Assembly: GCA_903885605.1 (NCBI GenBank)
Contig: CAISJD010000192.1
Span: 65,063 to 129,062 of the forward strand
From: an uncultured Chthonomonas sp.
Lineage (GTDB): Bacteria > Armatimonadota > Chthonomonadetes > Chthonomonadales > CAJBBX01
DNA: 64,000 nt
Reading direction: 5' to 3'
Shown here: positions 7,972 to 17,379 of the stretch, in pieces
Position numbering within the stretch: the stretch's first letter is position 1
Layout of the letters: every line of letters starts with the position of its first letter
Position numbers and translations under genes: made by a program
Notes under the pieces: model-generated
The model's database searches: none
What the model was told of the DNA's origin: nothing
Seen by the model: only the letters and a program-made list of their open reading frames with translations

Positions 7972-9036
7972 ATGACCTCCAAGGAGCGCGTCCTCACCAC
8001 CTTCGCACGCCGCGAGGCCGACCGCGTGCCCATCGACTACTCGGCCAATCCGGGCATCGACCAGCGGCTCAAGGCCCACTTCGGGCTGGAACCGGGCGAC
8101 CATGAGGGCCTGCTCGTGCGCCTGGGCGTCGACTTCCGAGGCGTCGGCGCGCCCTACGTCGGCCCGAAGCTGCACGGGGACATCCCCGACCGGCACGTCG
8201 ATATCTGGGGCATCCACCGGCGCTACATCGAGCACCCCTCGGGCGGCTACTGGGACTACTGCGACTTCCCGCTCCAGTCCGCCACAGAGGAGGAGGTCGC
8301 CGCCTGGCCGCTCCCCTCCGCCGACGACTTCGACGTCTCCGGCGTCTACGAGGCCTGCCGCCGCCAGTCGGAGTACGCCATCAACGGCTCGGGCGGCTTC
8401 GGCGACATCATCAACGGCAACGGCATGCTCCGGAGCATGGAGCAGACCCTCGTCGACCTGGTCACCGAGGAGCCCGCCGGCCTCCTACTGGCCGACCGCC
8501 GCATGGCCATCCAGATGGAGCTGACCGAGCGCATCCTGGAGGCGGCCAAGGGCGGCGTCGACTACATCTACATGGGCGAGGACCTGGGCACCCAGATCGG
8601 CCCCATCATCAGCATGAAGACCTTCAAGCGGCAGATCCGCCCCCGCTACGAGAAGTACTGCGCCCTGGCGAAGGCCTACAACGTCCCCGTGATGATGCAC
8701 TGCTGCGGCTCCAGCAGCTGGGCGTTCGACGACTTCGCCGAGATCGGCATCCACGTGGTGGACACACTCCAGCCCGAGGCCGCCCTCACCGCGCCGGAGT
8801 ACCTGAAGGCCCGCTACGGCGACAGGCTCGCCTTCCACGGCTGCATCTCCACGGCCGGGCCGGTGGCGAGCGGCACGGTGGACGACGTGGTGGCCGACTG
8901 CCGCCGCACACTGGAGATCATGATGCCCGGCGGAGGCTACTGCTACGCGCCCACCCACGCCCTGCAGGACAACTCCCCCACGGAGAACGTGGTAGCCATG
9001 TACGAGACGGCGCACAGGTACGGCCGGTATGTGTAG
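7972..9036 (+). CDS. Uroporphyrinogen decarboxylase-family methyltransferase (MtaA-like, Zn type)
   Basis: A 354-residue UroD-fold TIM barrel. ATG 7972 has AAGGAG 5 nt upstream; the track's longer ORF starts inside the LamG gene. The zinc motif of MtaA/MtbA methyl-corrinoid:thiol methyltransferases can be read: H-C-C in VMMHCCGSS and a third cysteine 79 residues later in GGGYCYAPTH, close to the H-x-C-x(~76)-C pattern. The protein is therefore more likely a zinc-dependent corrinoid or methyl-group enzyme, or an uncharacterised relative, than a haem-pathway HemE. No corrinoid protein (B12-binding) is encoded nearby, so the methyl donor is unknown. It may be co-transcribed with the preceding LamG gene. 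Confidence 0.8.
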   Translation: MTSKERVLTTFARREADRVPIDYSANPGIDQRLKAHFGLEPGDHEGLLVRLGVDFRGVGAPYVGPKLHGDIPDRHVDIWGIHRRYIEHPSGGYWDYCDFPLQSATEEEVAAWPLPSADDFDVSGVYEACRRQSEYAINGSGGFGDIINGNGMLRSMEQTLVDLVTEEPAGLLLADRRMAIQMELTERILEAAKGGVDYIYMGEDLGTQIGPIISMKTFKRQIRPRYEKYCALAKAYNVPVMMHCCGSSSWAFDDFAEIGIHVVDTLQPEAALTAPEYLKARYGDRLAFHGCISTAGPVASGTVDDVVADCRRTLEIMMPGGGYCYAPTHALQDNSPTENVVAMYETAHRYGRYV

Positions 9037-9375
9037 GTGCGGGCCGAACTGGCCGCCGGTTACAGAATGCCCCGCGGCGGTTGGTATTTGTCTGGTACTG
9101 CACGCCCCGCGGACCATGCGGCCAGGGCGGCGCTCATGCAGGCAAACCGCCGCCTACCGGCGTACTGGAGTAACCAGACGAGTGAGCCGCTTACCATCTG
9201 ATCGCTGTCGCCGCCGGTGGGGTCGGACTGCAGCGCCCGCTTCTCCGCTCGTGCCGGTCGCATGACCCGACATCGCGGGCTACCTGCCCCCGAGCATGGC
9301 GCCGGGCACGGTCCGGTGGGTCCGAACCAACACTCCAGGGAATGTGGGGGCATCTGCCCTTCAGGTGGTCGCCAA
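9037..9375. other. 339-bp spacer upstream of the hybrid kinase
   Basis: No credible ORF, RNA gene or riboswitch is seen. The region is GC-rich without a clear -35/-10 pair. It probably holds the UroD-like gene's transcription end and the kinase promoter, neither of which I can place. Confidence 0.4.
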
Positions 9376-12300
9376 ATGCCGTACGACACGCGTCCAGTGC
9401 ACCGGCGCACTGAAGCGCCCTCGTTCTACCTTGTGCTCAGCGTAGCGCTATGCCTTGGATGCCTTGCCCTGTCGGCTCCCGCCCGTTCCGCGGAACCGAT
9501 CACAGCAGGCTGCGAAGTAAGCTACCAGCCGTTCTGCATCGTAGACGCCCGCGGCCGCGCGACCGGCTTCTCCGTTGAGCTGATGGATGCCGCGCTCCGA
9601 GCCATGGGGCGCGGCGTGACATGGAAGACCGGCCTCTGGGCCGATGTTAAGACCTGGCCCGCCCGGGGCGTCGTGCAGGCGCTGCCCATGGTCGCCCGTA
9701 CACCGGAGCGGGAGGCGCAGTACGACTTCACCTTCCCCTACATGACACAGCACGGCGCCATTGTCGTGCGCCAGGACGAGAGGGGCTTGCGACAGCTCGC
9801 CGACCTGACGGGCCGCGATGTCGCGGTGATGAAGGGGGATATCTCAGAGGAGTTTATGCTCGGCGCAGGCAAGGGCGCCCGGCTGCACTCCCTGCCTACG
9901 TTCCCGGAGGCCCTGCGCCGCCTCTCCGGTGGCGAGTTCGATGCCGTGGTGATGCAACGGCTACTGGCGACGAGGCTGATTCGTGAGAGTGGCCTGACCA
10001 ACCTCCAGATCGCCGACCGCCCGCTGGAGGGCTTCAAGCAGGTCTTCTGCTTCGCCGTGAAGGAGGGCGACCGCAACACGCTGGCGCTCCTGAACGAGGG
10101 CCTCTCGCTCGTCATCGCCGACGGCACGTACGCCCACCTGCACGCCAAGTGGTTTGCCGCCATGGAGCTACCCATGCGGCGACGGCTGGTGATCGGCGGC
10201 GACAGCAGCTTCCCTCCCTACGAGTTCCTGGATGCGCATGGCCTGCCCGCCGGCCTCAACGTCGACCTGGCCCGCGCCGTCGCCGGAGAGGTCGGGCTTG
10301 ACATCGAGATCACGCTCGGGCCCTGGGATGCCGTCCGTAAACGGTTGGAGACCGGTGAGGTCGATGCACTGGGAGGCCTGGCCTACTCGCCGGACCGCGC
10401 GATGAAGGTGGACTTCGCCCCGCCGCATACCATGCTCAACTACGTCACCGTGGTGCGCCGTGCCGGCGGCGCGCCGCCCGAGACCGCCGCCGGGCTCCGG
10501 GGCAGGGGCCTCGTCGTCCAGCGTGGCGATATGAGCCACGACTTGGTTGTGCGCATGGGCCTGGGCTCACGCGCCGTGGCGGTGGGCTCGCAGAGGGAGG
10601 CCATGCAGCACGTCGTCGACGGCAAAGCAGACTGCGCCGTCGTGACGCGGCTCGCGGCCCTCGAATGGGAGCGGGCGCATGGGTTGGCGGGCCTCCGCGT
10701 CGGGCGCCAACCGATCCTCTCGGTTCCGTACGGTTTCGCCGTGGCCAAGGGGAACGGCGCCTTACTTGCCCAGATCAGCGAGGGCCTCAAGACCCTGGCC
10801 GAACGCGGCGAACTGAGGCGCATCCACAATAAGTGGCTGGGCCCTGACGACAGGCTGGATGCGGCGCTGGTGCTCCGCTACGTGGCCATGGTGGCAGGTC
10901 CCCTGCTCCTCGTGCTGCTGGGCGCGGTCCTCTGGGTCAGATCGCTCCGACGGCAGGTGGCGCTCCGCACCGCATCGCTGAGCCAGAGCGTGCAGCAGTT
11001 TGAACGGCTCATGCAGAACGCGCCGGACGGCATCATCATCCAGACCGAGCATCGGTTCCGGTACGTCAACACGGCGCTATGCAGGCTCCTCGGAGCCAGT
11101 GCGCCCGAGGATCTGATCGGACGCCCCGTCATGGAGCGGTTCCATCCGGCATTCCACAGCGTCATCGAAGAGCGCATCCACTCGCTGAACGTTCTGAAGG
11201 CCACGGCTCCTCCCATCGCACAGAGGTGGCTGCGGCTCGACGGCGGCGAGGTACCGGTCGAAGTCTCCGGCGTGCCCATCACCTACGAAGGCGCCGACGG
11301 CGGGCTGGTCTTCGTACGCGACATCTCAGAGCGTGAGCGGATGGAGGCGCAGCTCCGGCAGGCCCAGAAGATGGAGGCTGTCGGGCGGCTTGCCGGAGGC
11401 GTGGCGCACGACTTCAACAACATGCTGGTGGCCGTGCTCAACTACGTGGAGCTGGCCCGCGATGCCGTTGAACCCGGCCACCCGGTCCGGGAGTGCCTCG
11501 ACGAGATCGAGGGCGTGTCGCAACGCTCCGCCAACCTCACCCGGCAGCTCCTGGCGTTCGCCCGCCGGCAGACCATCGCGCCGACCGTGCTGGACCTGAA
11601 CGCCGAGATCGGCCGCATGCTCAGGATGCTCCGCAGCCTGATCGGCGAAGACATCGAACTGATCTGGAAGCCGGGTGAGGGGCTCTGGCCCGTCAAGGCC
11701 GACCCCTCGCAGGTCGACCAGGTCCTCGCCAACGTCAGCGTGAACGCCCGCGACGCCATGCGCGGACCCGGCACGCTGACGGTTGAGACCGCCAACGTCA
11801 CGATCGATGCCGCCACGGCATCGCAGCACGACGACGCGCTGCCGGGCGACTACGTGGCCCTGGCCCTGACAGACACCGGTCAGGGTATGGACGCCGAGGC
11901 GCTTGAGCATATCTTTGAGCCGTTCTACACGACCAAGGGGGTCGGCGAAGGCACGGGCCTAGGGCTGGCCACCGTTTTCGGGATCATGCAGCAGAACGGC
12001 GGCTTCGTGGAGGTCTCCAGTGCGGTGGGCCGTGGGACGACACTGACGATGTACTTCCCGCGAGAGATCGATGCGCGAGCCGATGCCGCCTCGCCGGCGC
12101 CCGTTGCCGAGCGGCCGGGCGGAGGCGAGACGATCCTGCTGGTGGAGGACGAGCGGGCCATCCTCGTCTCCACGACACGGCTGCTCGAACGGCTCGGCTA
12201 CCGCGTCCGGGCGGCCGGAGGGCCGGACGAAGCCCTGGCGGTCGCCCGGGAGCCGGGGACTCGGGTTAACTTGCTGCTCACCGACGTGGTTATGCCGGAG

Positions 12301-12501
12301 ATGACCGGCCCGGAACTCGCCGCCCGCCTGCTGGAACTGAAGCCCGGCATCAAGTGCATCTACATGTCCGGGTACACCGCCAACGTCATCGCACAGCATG
12401 GCGTCCTCGACGAGGGTGTACGGTTCCTGCCGAAGCCCTTCACGCGGGATGACCTGGCCGGCGCCGTTCGCGCCGCGCTGGACGACGAGCCGCACCCGTA
12501 A
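9376..12501 (+). CDS. Hybrid sensor histidine kinase with two periplasmic solute-binding domains
   Basis: A 1041-residue transmembrane sensor. Layout: signal/anchor about 15-40; two family-3 solute-binding domains (about 41-262 and 270-490, e.g. ARGRATGFSVELMDAALRAMG and VIGGDSSFPPYEFLD); membrane segment about 500-523 (VAGPLLLVLLGAVLWV); PAS about 544-655; histidine-kinase core with GGVAHDFNN (phosphorylated His about 678); HATPase with ANVSVNARDAM and TGLGLATVFGIM; and a C-terminal receiver with phospho-acceptor Asp about 970 in LLTDVVMPE. The arrangement recalls EvgS/BvgS, where the Venus-flytrap domains sense a small molecule. No separate response regulator is next to it, so the output partner is elsewhere. 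The ATG at 9376 has AGGTGG upstream; the track start at 9217 lacks coding character. Confidence 0.93.
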   Translation: MPYDTRPVHRRTEAPSFYLVLSVALCLGCLALSAPARSAEPITAGCEVSYQPFCIVDARGRATGFSVELMDAALRAMGRGVTWKTGLWADVKTWPARGVVQALPMVARTPEREAQYDFTFPYMTQHGAIVVRQDERGLRQLADLTGRDVAVMKGDISEEFMLGAGKGARLHSLPTFPEALRRLSGGEFDAVVMQRLLATRLIRESGLTNLQIADRPLEGFKQVFCFAVKEGDRNTLALLNEGLSLVIADGTYAHLHAKWFAAMELPMRRRLVIGGDSSFPPYEFLDAHGLPAGLNVDLARAVAGEVGLDIEITLGPWDAVRKRLETGEVDALGGLAYSPDRAMKVDFAPPHTMLNYVTVVRRAGGAPPETAAGLRGRGLVVQRGDMSHDLVVRMGLGSRAVAVGSQREAMQHVVDGKADCAVVTRLAALEWERAHGLAGLRVGRQPILSVPYGFAVAKGNGALLAQISEGLKTLAERGELRRIHNKWLGPDDRLDAALVLRYVAMVAGPLLLVLLGAVLWVRSLRRQVALRTASLSQSVQQFERLMQNAPDGIIIQTEHRFRYVNTALCRLLGASAPEDLIGRPVMERFHPAFHSVIEERIHSLNVLKATAPPIAQRWLRLDGGEVPVEVSGVPITYEGADGGLVFVRDISERERMEAQLRQAQKMEAVGRLAGGVAHDFNNMLVAVLNYVELARDAVEPGHPVRECLDEIEGVSQRSANLTRQLLAFARRQTIAPTVLDLNAEIGRMLRMLRSLIGEDIELIWKPGEGLWPVKADPSQVDQVLANVSVNARDAMRGPGTLTVETANVTIDAATASQHDDALPGDYVALALTDTGQGMDAEALEHIFEPFYTTKGVGEGTGLGLATVFGIMQQNGGFVEVSSAVGRGTTLTMYFPREIDARADAASPAPVAERPGGGETILLVEDERAILVSTTRLLERLGYRVRAAGGPDEALAVAREPGTRVNLLLTDVVMPEMTGPELAARLLELKPGIKCIYMSGYTANVIAQHGVLDEGVRFLPKPFTRDDLAGAVRAALDDEPHP

Positions 12502-12825
12502 CGCTGCCGGCGGCCTCGCTGCTGTAGCCCGACCCGCGCCACGGTCCTGCCGGACGCCCGTAGGGGCCCTGCCGCACGCCCACCTCCGCGCCCCGGCCCT
12601 CAAGACCTCCACGCCCGATCCTCATTGCGTTTCAGGCGCCTGCGCTCCGCCTTCAAGTCGAGAGAAGGGCTTGCGCTCCTCTTCCAAACGTGATATCCTA
12701 CGACCGGCAGGCGGACTAACGGCCGAACGGCTGCCATGGGCCGCCACCTGGATGGTACGGTTGCCATTAGCGGGCGGCCCCTCCGCGTTGAGGAGGCCGG
12801 TACTCGGAACTAACAGGAGTGTAAC
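12502..12825. other. 324-bp spacer upstream of the SBBP protein
   Basis: No ORF or RNA gene that I can support. A hairpin with one bulge (CGGCCCCTC ... GAGGAGGCCG, 12775-12799) lies just before the ribosome binding site of the next gene and could influence its translation or end incoming transcription. Nothing else is evident. Confidence 0.35.
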
Positions 12826-15792
12826 ATGTTCAATCACTCGCTCCAGCGCCGGCGCGCGTTCGCACGCCCCCTTGCGCTCCTCGCCTGTACCGTCGCGGCA
12901 ACCACCGCGGCAGCCGCCCCCGCCGCGCGCCCACAGCGCGCTTCGGTCCCGAACCTGCCGCTGACGTTTGAGAAGAACACCGGGCATTGGCCCAGGGAGG
13001 TGCAGTTCGTCGCCCGCTCCGGCGGCGGCACGCTCTTCCTGACGAAGCGCGAGGCCGTGCTCGATCTGCGCGGCAAGGGCAGGTCCGCGGCGCTCCGGCT
13101 GAAGCTGGCCGGATCGAACCCCGCCGCGGTGGTGACCGGACTGGATAAGCAGTCCAGCATCGTGAACTACTTCCTCGGCAATGACCCGAAGCAGTGGTGT
13201 GTGAACGTCCCCACCTACTCCCGTGTCAAGCTGGCCGGCGTCTACCCCGGCGTCGATCTCGTCTATTACGGCGCGGGGAAGTCGCGCGCGCTGGAGTATG
13301 ACTTCGTGGTGAAGCCCGGCGCCGACCCGTCGCGCATCCGCATGGCGGTCTCCGGCGCGAAGTCGCTCCGCACGGTGGGCGGCCGGCTCATCGCCTCCAC
13401 GGCCTGCGGCGACGTGACGCTGAACCGGCCCTACGCCTACCAGACCGTGGCCGGCGTCCGCCGTCAGGTCGCCTGCTCCTTCACGCTGGAGCGCAACACG
13501 GTGGCCTTCCAGGTGGCGCGTTACGATGCGTCACGGCCGCTGGTCGTGGATCCGGTGCTCACCTACAGCACGCTGCTGGGTGACACCGGCCTGGACTATG
13601 GTTACGGCATTGCCGTGGACACCGTCGGTGCGGCCTACGTGACCGGCGCCACGGCTTCGGCCGCCTACCCGACCACCGCCGGCGCCTACGACACGACCCA
13701 AAACCTCAATGAGGATGTCTTCGTCACCAAACTCGATGCCTCCGGTTCGGGCTTGGTCTACAGCACCTTTATAGGAGGCTCGGGCGCCGACTACTGCTCC
13801 GGCATCGCCATCGATAGCGACGGCGCGGCCTACATGACAGGTTACACCCCTTCGTCCGACTTCCCGACCACCGCAGGCGCGTATGACACGATCTACAACA
13901 CGAACACAGACGCCTTCGTCGCCAAGCTGAATGCCACAGGCGCGACGCTGGTCTACAGCACGTTCCTCGGCGGCGCGGGCGCGGACTCCGGCAACGGCAT
14001 CGCCATCGACGGCTCCCGGGCGGCCTACGTCGTGGGCAGCACGGCTTCGGCCGCCTTCCCGGTCACGGCGGGCGCCTACGACACCACCCAGAGCGGCACC
14101 GACGGGTTCGTAAGCAAGCTGAATGCCGACGGAACCGCGCTGGTCTACAGCACCTTCCTGGGCAGCGCAGGTACTGATCAGGCTCGCGCCATCGCCCTGG
14201 ACGGCGATGGGGCTGCCTATGTCACCGGCAGCACGGACAACTACGAGTTTCCGACCACGTCAGGCGCATACAACACGAGCATCGGAGGAGGCACTGATGC
14301 CTTTGTCACCAAGCTGATTGCCAACGGAACCGCGCTGGTCTACAGCACCTTCCTGGGCGGCGAGCTGAACGACAACGGCTACGGTATCTGCGTGGACAGT
14401 TCCGGTGCGGCCTATGTCACCGGCAACACGGGTTCGACAGGCTACCCGACGACGCCGGGCGCCATTGATACGACGCAGAACGGCGCCAGCGATGTCTTCG
14501 TGACCAAGCTGAACGCCGCGGGCACGGGGCTGGGTTACAGCACCTTCCTGGGGTCCAGCAGCTACGACTACGGCTACGCCATAGCCGTCGACAGCGCCGG
14601 CGCGGCCTACGTCACCGGCAACACGTACAGGGGCGACTTCCCTAAGACGTCGGGCGCCTACGACACCGTGCATAACGGGAACGCTGATGCCTTTGTCTCC
14701 AAGGTCGACGCCTCAGGCGCCGCCCTGGCTTACAGCACCTTCCTGGGCGGCGCATCGAACGATACTGGCCAGGGCATCGCCCTCGATAGCACGAGCGCCG
14801 TCTACGTCACGGGCCACACGTTCTCGACCGCCTATCCGACCACCGTGGGCGCCTACGATACGTCGTACAGCAGCACCGGCGATGTCTTTGTTAGCAAGCT
14901 GACCCTGCCGGCCGCCACCACACTGTCTGTCTCCAGTGTCACCGGCCAGGTCGGCGAGCGCGTCTACATCACCGCCACGCTCACCTCGGGCGGCAGCGGC
15001 GTGTCGGGCGCGACGGTCAGGTTCACGATGCCCGGCGGCGCCACCATCGACCGGCTGACGGATGCCGCCGGCATCGCCGACTACTACTGGGATATCCCGG
15101 CGGGTCAGGCCGGCGCAACCATCGGGGCGGCCTTTGCGGGCAATGCGAGCTACCAGCTCTCGAGCGGCTCCGGCGCGCTGACGGTCACCGTGGCCTCCAA
15201 GGTCACGGTGCTGCCCGCGACAGGCACGGCGGGGCAGTCCACCGGCATCGTGGCGTACCTGTGGGACGGCAAGTCGATGTCCGGCCTCACGGGCAAGCAG
15301 CTGACGCTGAAGATCGACGGCGGCGCGGCCTCCAACTTCCCGGCCCTCACGTCCGGGACCTACGGCAAGACCACGTACACCTACGCCATTCCCGCGGCCA
15401 TGGCGGGAGGAGCGCACAGCACCACGGTGGACTGGGCAGGCGGCGGCGGCTACCCGGCCTCGCAGGGCACCGGCACGCTGAACGTAACAGCGCTGGCCAA
15501 CACCTACGTCTGGGTCCACAGCCACGGCGCCTCGCAGAACGTGGCCACCAAGCTGACCTGCTACCTGTATGACTATCGGCGCAACGGCGACCTGATCCCG
15601 GTCTCCGGTAAGTCCATCAGCTTCAGCGTGGCCGGCACCACGGTGGGCACGGCCACCACGGACAACTCCGGCAAGGCATTCCGGAACCACACTCCCGCAT
15701 CGGCCGGAGCCCTGACGCAGACCATGTCCTTCGCCGGTGACGCGGCCTACGCCGCCGCAAGCAACACCGGCACGCTCACCGTCGCTCCGTAG
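12826..15792 (+). CDS. Secreted SBBP-repeat beta-propeller protein with C-terminal Ig-like domains
   Basis: A 988-residue extracellular protein. A signal peptide (about 1-32) is followed by the N-terminal region usual for SBBP proteins (NTGHWPREVQFVARSGG). Seven repeats of about 65 residues (about 246-694) follow, each with the YSTFLGG, AAYVTG, FPTTAGAYDT and DAFVTKLNA signatures, which should form one seven-bladed propeller. About three Ig-like (Big_3-type) modules fill 695-988. AGGAGT lies before the ATG. It has no catalytic motif, so adhesion or surface binding is likely, but the ligand is unknown. It is a stand-alone gene ended by a long hairpin. Confidence 0.9.
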   Translation: MFNHSLQRRRAFARPLALLACTVAATTAAAAPAARPQRASVPNLPLTFEKNTGHWPREVQFVARSGGGTLFLTKREAVLDLRGKGRSAALRLKLAGSNPAAVVTGLDKQSSIVNYFLGNDPKQWCVNVPTYSRVKLAGVYPGVDLVYYGAGKSRALEYDFVVKPGADPSRIRMAVSGAKSLRTVGGRLIASTACGDVTLNRPYAYQTVAGVRRQVACSFTLERNTVAFQVARYDASRPLVVDPVLTYSTLLGDTGLDYGYGIAVDTVGAAYVTGATASAAYPTTAGAYDTTQNLNEDVFVTKLDASGSGLVYSTFIGGSGADYCSGIAIDSDGAAYMTGYTPSSDFPTTAGAYDTIYNTNTDAFVAKLNATGATLVYSTFLGGAGADSGNGIAIDGSRAAYVVGSTASAAFPVTAGAYDTTQSGTDGFVSKLNADGTALVYSTFLGSAGTDQARAIALDGDGAAYVTGSTDNYEFPTTSGAYNTSIGGGTDAFVTKLIANGTALVYSTFLGGELNDNGYGICVDSSGAAYVTGNTGSTGYPTTPGAIDTTQNGASDVFVTKLNAAGTGLGYSTFLGSSSYDYGYAIAVDSAGAAYVTGNTYRGDFPKTSGAYDTVHNGNADAFVSKVDASGAALAYSTFLGGASNDTGQGIALDSTSAVYVTGHTFSTAYPTTVGAYDTSYSSTGDVFVSKLTLPAATTLSVSSVTGQVGERVYITATLTSGGSGVSGATVRFTMPGGATIDRLTDAAGIADYYWDIPAGQAGATIGAAFAGNASYQLSSGSGALTVTVASKVTVLPATGTAGQSTGIVAYLWDGKSMSGLTGKQLTLKIDGGAASNFPALTSGTYGKTTYTYAIPAAMAGGAHSTTVDWAGGGGYPASQGTGTLNVTALANTYVWVHSHGASQNVATKLTCYLYDYRRNGDLIPVSGKSISFSVAGTTVGTATTDNSGKAFRNHTPASAGALTQTMSFAGDAAYAAASNTGTLTVAP
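13561..14905 (+). repeat. Coding tandem repeat array (seven SBBP units)
   Basis: Imperfect direct repeats of about 190-200 bp, each starting near a TACAGCACCTTCCTGGGC-like segment, encode the seven propeller blades. DNA identity between central units is high enough to be visible by eye, so unequal recombination here is plausible. Confidence 0.8.
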
Positions 15793-15824
15793 CGCGACGG
15801 CCGCACCCACCGCAGCCGCATCGC

Positions 15825-15862
15825 ACAGCGCCCCCGGAGGCTTTGGCTTCCGGGGGCGCTGT
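15825..15862. terminator. Long hairpin terminator after SBBP gene
   Basis: A 17-bp stem (ACAGCGCCCCCGGAGGC / GCTTCCGGGGGCGCTGT, one G-U pair) with loop TTTG lies 33 nt after the SBBP stop and before the convergent lipoprotein stop. It is well placed as a two-way terminator despite lacking a U tract. Confidence 0.75.
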
Positions 15863-15913
15863 GGCGTTTGGGTCGGACGTGTCAGACGGTTCGGACACGT
15901 CGGCCGAGCCAGG

Positions 15914-16144
15914 CTAGAAGGTTTTCGGCGCCGCCTCGGGCCTGGACTCGGCGGGCGCCGCGCTCGGCCGGCCGGGTATGGGCGTCACGGCGGATCCCTC
16001 GGCCATGGGGGTCTCGCGGGAGTTGGCCCGTGGCGGCTCCGGCGGACCGTAGGTCTCGTTCTTCTTGTCGGTGCATCCGGCCAGCGCCATGACTGCCGGC
16101 AGAACGCACCAAACGGCTCGCCGCCATGCGCTTCCTCGTCTCAT
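15914..16144 (-). CDS. Small predicted lipoprotein
   Basis: A 76-residue protein with an arginine-rich n-region, hydrophobic core and lipobox LAGC (Cys about 24), followed by a Pro/Ala-rich, low-complexity mature part without recognisable domain. Export and lipidation in the envelope are expected. GGAAGGAG lies upstream of the ATG. It follows the prepilin-like gene on the same strand after 182 bp and may be co-expressed with it. Function unknown. Confidence 0.75.
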   Translation of the reverse strand: MRRGSAWRRAVWCVLPAVMALAGCTDKKNETYGPPEPPRANSRETPMAEGSAVTPIPGRPSAAPAESRPEAAPKTF

Positions 16145-16326
16145 GCGTCTCTCCTTCCTTGTCGTGCGTCGCGGGTACGGGAGGTCCGGCGATCGCAGCG
16201 TCTGCGACGGTTGGGTCCGCCGCAGGCGCTCCGGTCGCCGGTCAGGGGTTCCTCCCGCTGCGCCTCACCTCCGCTTCAGGGGCCGGCAGGGGGTTACGCC
16301 GGCAGCGGCGCGAGGCGCCCTCGCAT

Positions 16327-17196
16327 CTACGGCTGGTAGTCCGGGCGGAACAGCCAGCGGTGGCATCCGTTCCACCAGGTGCTGAAGCCGCCCGAGGCGT
16401 TGAGGACGTCGCCGGTCTCGGTGTTGGTGGTCGAGAAGGGGTCCATGTTCGGGTCGGCCTTGAGCGGCCGCCACTTCGAGTGACCGTCGGCGAAGGTGAA
16501 GTTGTCGCCGCTGCCGTGGACCCATGAGTTGTACTTGGGCATGCCGGCGTAGAGGCGCAGCGCGTCGCGATAGCCGTTGGTGGTAGCCGCGGCGCACCCG
16601 GCGGCGCTACGCGGTTGGTAGACGCAGGGCTGCGTGGCGTCGGGACAGGTCAGCGTTGGGTTCACGTTGGCGTATCCCAGCGGCCCGCTCTTCAGGAACC
16701 CGGTCCAGACCATGATCACATCGGCCTGTTGCGGGATGCCCGGCTGTGGGTAGCTGCCCAGGTCGCCGTTGAAGATGCCGGAGATCCGGTGCGGCGTCCT
16801 GACGGTGGGGGTGGCATTGAGCGACCAGGGCATGGTGCTCGGGCACTCCAGCACGCCGACGTTCTTCATGTACGACTGGATCGCGTTGGCCCAGATGCAC
16901 TGGCCCAGGCCGGCCGATCCCCCGCGGATGTCGTAGGGCGTCGACCAGAAGTAGGTGGCTCCCCAGCCGATGCCGGGGATGTTGAGCAGGCCCTGAGGCA
17001 TCAACTCGTCGTAGTCCTGCGAGTACATCAGGATGGCGAGGCCGTGCTGCTTCATGTTGGAGAGGCAGGAGGCCTGCCGGGCCTTCTCCCGGGCCTGTGC
17101 GAAGACCGGGAAGAGGATGGCCGCCAGTATCGCGATGATGGCGATAACTACCAGCAGCTCGATGAGGGTGAACCCACGTCTCTGATCAGCGCGCAT
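16327..17196 (-). CDS. Prepilin-like protein, DUF1559/H-x9-DG type (type II secretion pseudopilin-like)
   Basis: A 289-residue protein with a prepilin leader (MRADQRRG^[18 protein letters not shown], cut after Gly) and a long N-terminal helix, then [17 protein letters not shown] and a C-terminal H-x9-DG ([12 protein letters not shown]). This family is strongly expanded in Planctomycetota and Armatimonadota and is exported or anchored through the prepilin pathway; its exact role is unknown. I use ATG 17196 (AAGGAG upstream) instead of the track's 17343, since it gives a standard leader. No prepilin peptidase or secretion ATPase lies nearby. Confidence 0.93.
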   Translation of the reverse strand: MRADQRRGFTLIELLVVIAIIAILAAILFPVFAQAREKARQASCLSNMKQHGLAILMYSQDYDELMPQGLLNIPGIGWGATYFWSTPYDIRGGSAGLGQCIWANAIQSYMKNVGVLECPSTMPWSLNATPTVRTPHRISGIFNGDLGSYPQPGIPQQADVIMVWTGFLKSGPLGYANVNPTLTCPDATQPCVYQPRSAAGCAAATTNGYRDALRLYAGMPKYNSWVHGSGDNFTFADGHSKWRPLKADPNMDPFSTTNTETGDVLNASGGFSTWWNGCHRWLFRPDYQP

Positions 17197-17379
17197 GGTG
17201 CGCCGCTCCTTTCTGGTGTGCGGGAGGCCTGCGCGGCCTCCTTGCAAGCGGGTCGGGCCCTGCCCGGGCGTGACGGCGGCGTTGACGGAATAGGCCGATC
17301 TGCGTGAACTTCCCGCCGATGGCCCTTCCCGGCGCAACGTCACGCCCGGTTGGTCCGTCGAATGTCCGTAATGCCGGGG

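Noticed and set aside
9037-9375. Riboswitch in the kinase leader
   Set aside because: No conserved core of a known class could be traced and no consistent long stem was found by eye.
13561-14905. Possible CRISPR or non-coding repeat array
   Set aside because: Repeats are about 190-200 bp, in frame and encode SBBP blades; no short repeats with unique spacers.
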